This document shows, piece after piece, positions 63,701 through 64,000 of a stretch of DNA of 64,000 bases. This stretch comes from Hyperoplus lanceolatus. Lineage: Eukaryota; Chordata; Actinopteri; Uranoscopiformes; Ammodytidae. The notes beneath the pieces were generated by a model, which was not told where the DNA came from, made no database searches, and saw only the letters and a list, made by a program, of their open reading frames with translations. Position 1 is the stretch's first letter. Every line of letters begins with the position of its first letter. Both the position numbers and the translations under genes were made by a program. Location of the stretch: positions 34,451,501 to 34,515,500 of the forward strand of contig CM049395.1 in NCBI GenBank assembly GCA_026929865.2. Direction: 5' to 3'.

Positions 63701-64000
63701 CTTTACCCAACCCCGGTGAAGACATGAACCATTTTAGCTCATGATAAATGTAACTGTTGTGAAACAAAGTGAGTACCAACACCGTGTTAACCTCAGCAGA
63801 CAAGCTGTCCACAGTTGACCAAGTCTAAATTGAAAATTATATAAACTTTCCCTAAAATTAGACTTTCATACACACAGGTTTCTGTACCCTTGGGCTCCCT
63901 TGCCATTGGTTGACCCTGGAAATGAATGCCCATGTGTACTTCCCTCATGTCACCTCGCTGTTGTCTGCTTGTCCAGAAGGCACAGAAATCACATCACCTC
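60792..64000. other. Unassigned DNA to the end of the window
   Basis: No gene recognised. The stretch 61225-61430 (CAATACTTAAGTATTTTT, ACTTTTACTTGATGTAAATC, ACATACTCTACTACTG) looks like a very eroded relative, in reverse, of the repeat at 54.4 kb. Confidence 0.5.
63374..63420. repeat. Short minisatellite (GACACACATAGACACACGCA, two units)
   Basis: A 20-base unit repeated about twice with small changes, in CA-rich context. Confidence 0.75.

Overview
This window looks like gene-poor, transposon-rich intergenic DNA of a teleost fish. The evidence is the mix of element families (Tc1/mariner, hAT and Harbinger-type DNA transposons, a Gmr1-like Ty3/gypsy LTR element, a Jockey/L2-like LINE, a tRNA-derived SINE), the very long GT/CA microsatellites, and the many copies of the TAGGCCTA-like motif. 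I see no complete, intact host gene, no tRNA or rRNA gene and no CRISPR array. One open stretch at 8.3-8.7 kb on the minus strand may be a single host exon that I cannot identify.

Layout. 1-5.9 kb is unassigned DNA around one Harbinger-type non-autonomous element (3590-4613, TAA duplication). 5.9-14.8 kb holds two inverted copies of a large palindromic element (6.4-7.6 and 12.3-14.4 kb); the second is split by an insertion with a strong hairpin. Between them are the candidate exon, a hAT-like piece and a MITE with a 9-10 bp target duplication. 14.8-22.2 kb is unassigned DNA with microsatellites and MITEs. 22.25-27.5 kb is a Russian-doll structure: a MITE contains a decayed Gmr1-like LTR retrotransposon, whose gag contains a hAT MITE with its target duplication and whose 3' LTR contains a further repeat fragment. 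27.5-43 kb is mostly unassigned, with a 229-bp GT array, a hAT with a relic Charlie-like transposase end, a hAT with a perfect 8-bp duplication (36034-37269) and a near-perfect 44-bp-arm hairpin (38270-38362).

43.06-50.36 kb is the most unusual segment. It is a 7.3-kb element bounded by short inverted repeats. It carries a decayed multi-exon gene on the minus strand that joins a Myb/SANT-like domain, a zinc-finger-like segment and a hAT transposase core. On the opposite strand, next to the left end, lies a short Harbinger-like first exon. It is followed directly by a truncated Tc1-like element with DD37E spacing.

54.8-60.1 kb is a 5'-truncated LINE on the minus strand with an intact YADD reverse-transcriptase motif. 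It is interrupted by a hAT (8-bp duplication) and by a Tc1 element with 280-bp inverted repeats and a transposase broken by only one stop codon and one frameshift. A SINE with target duplication lies at 60.6 kb, and the last 3 kb are unassigned.

Family names come from recognition by eye and memory; no database search was possible.
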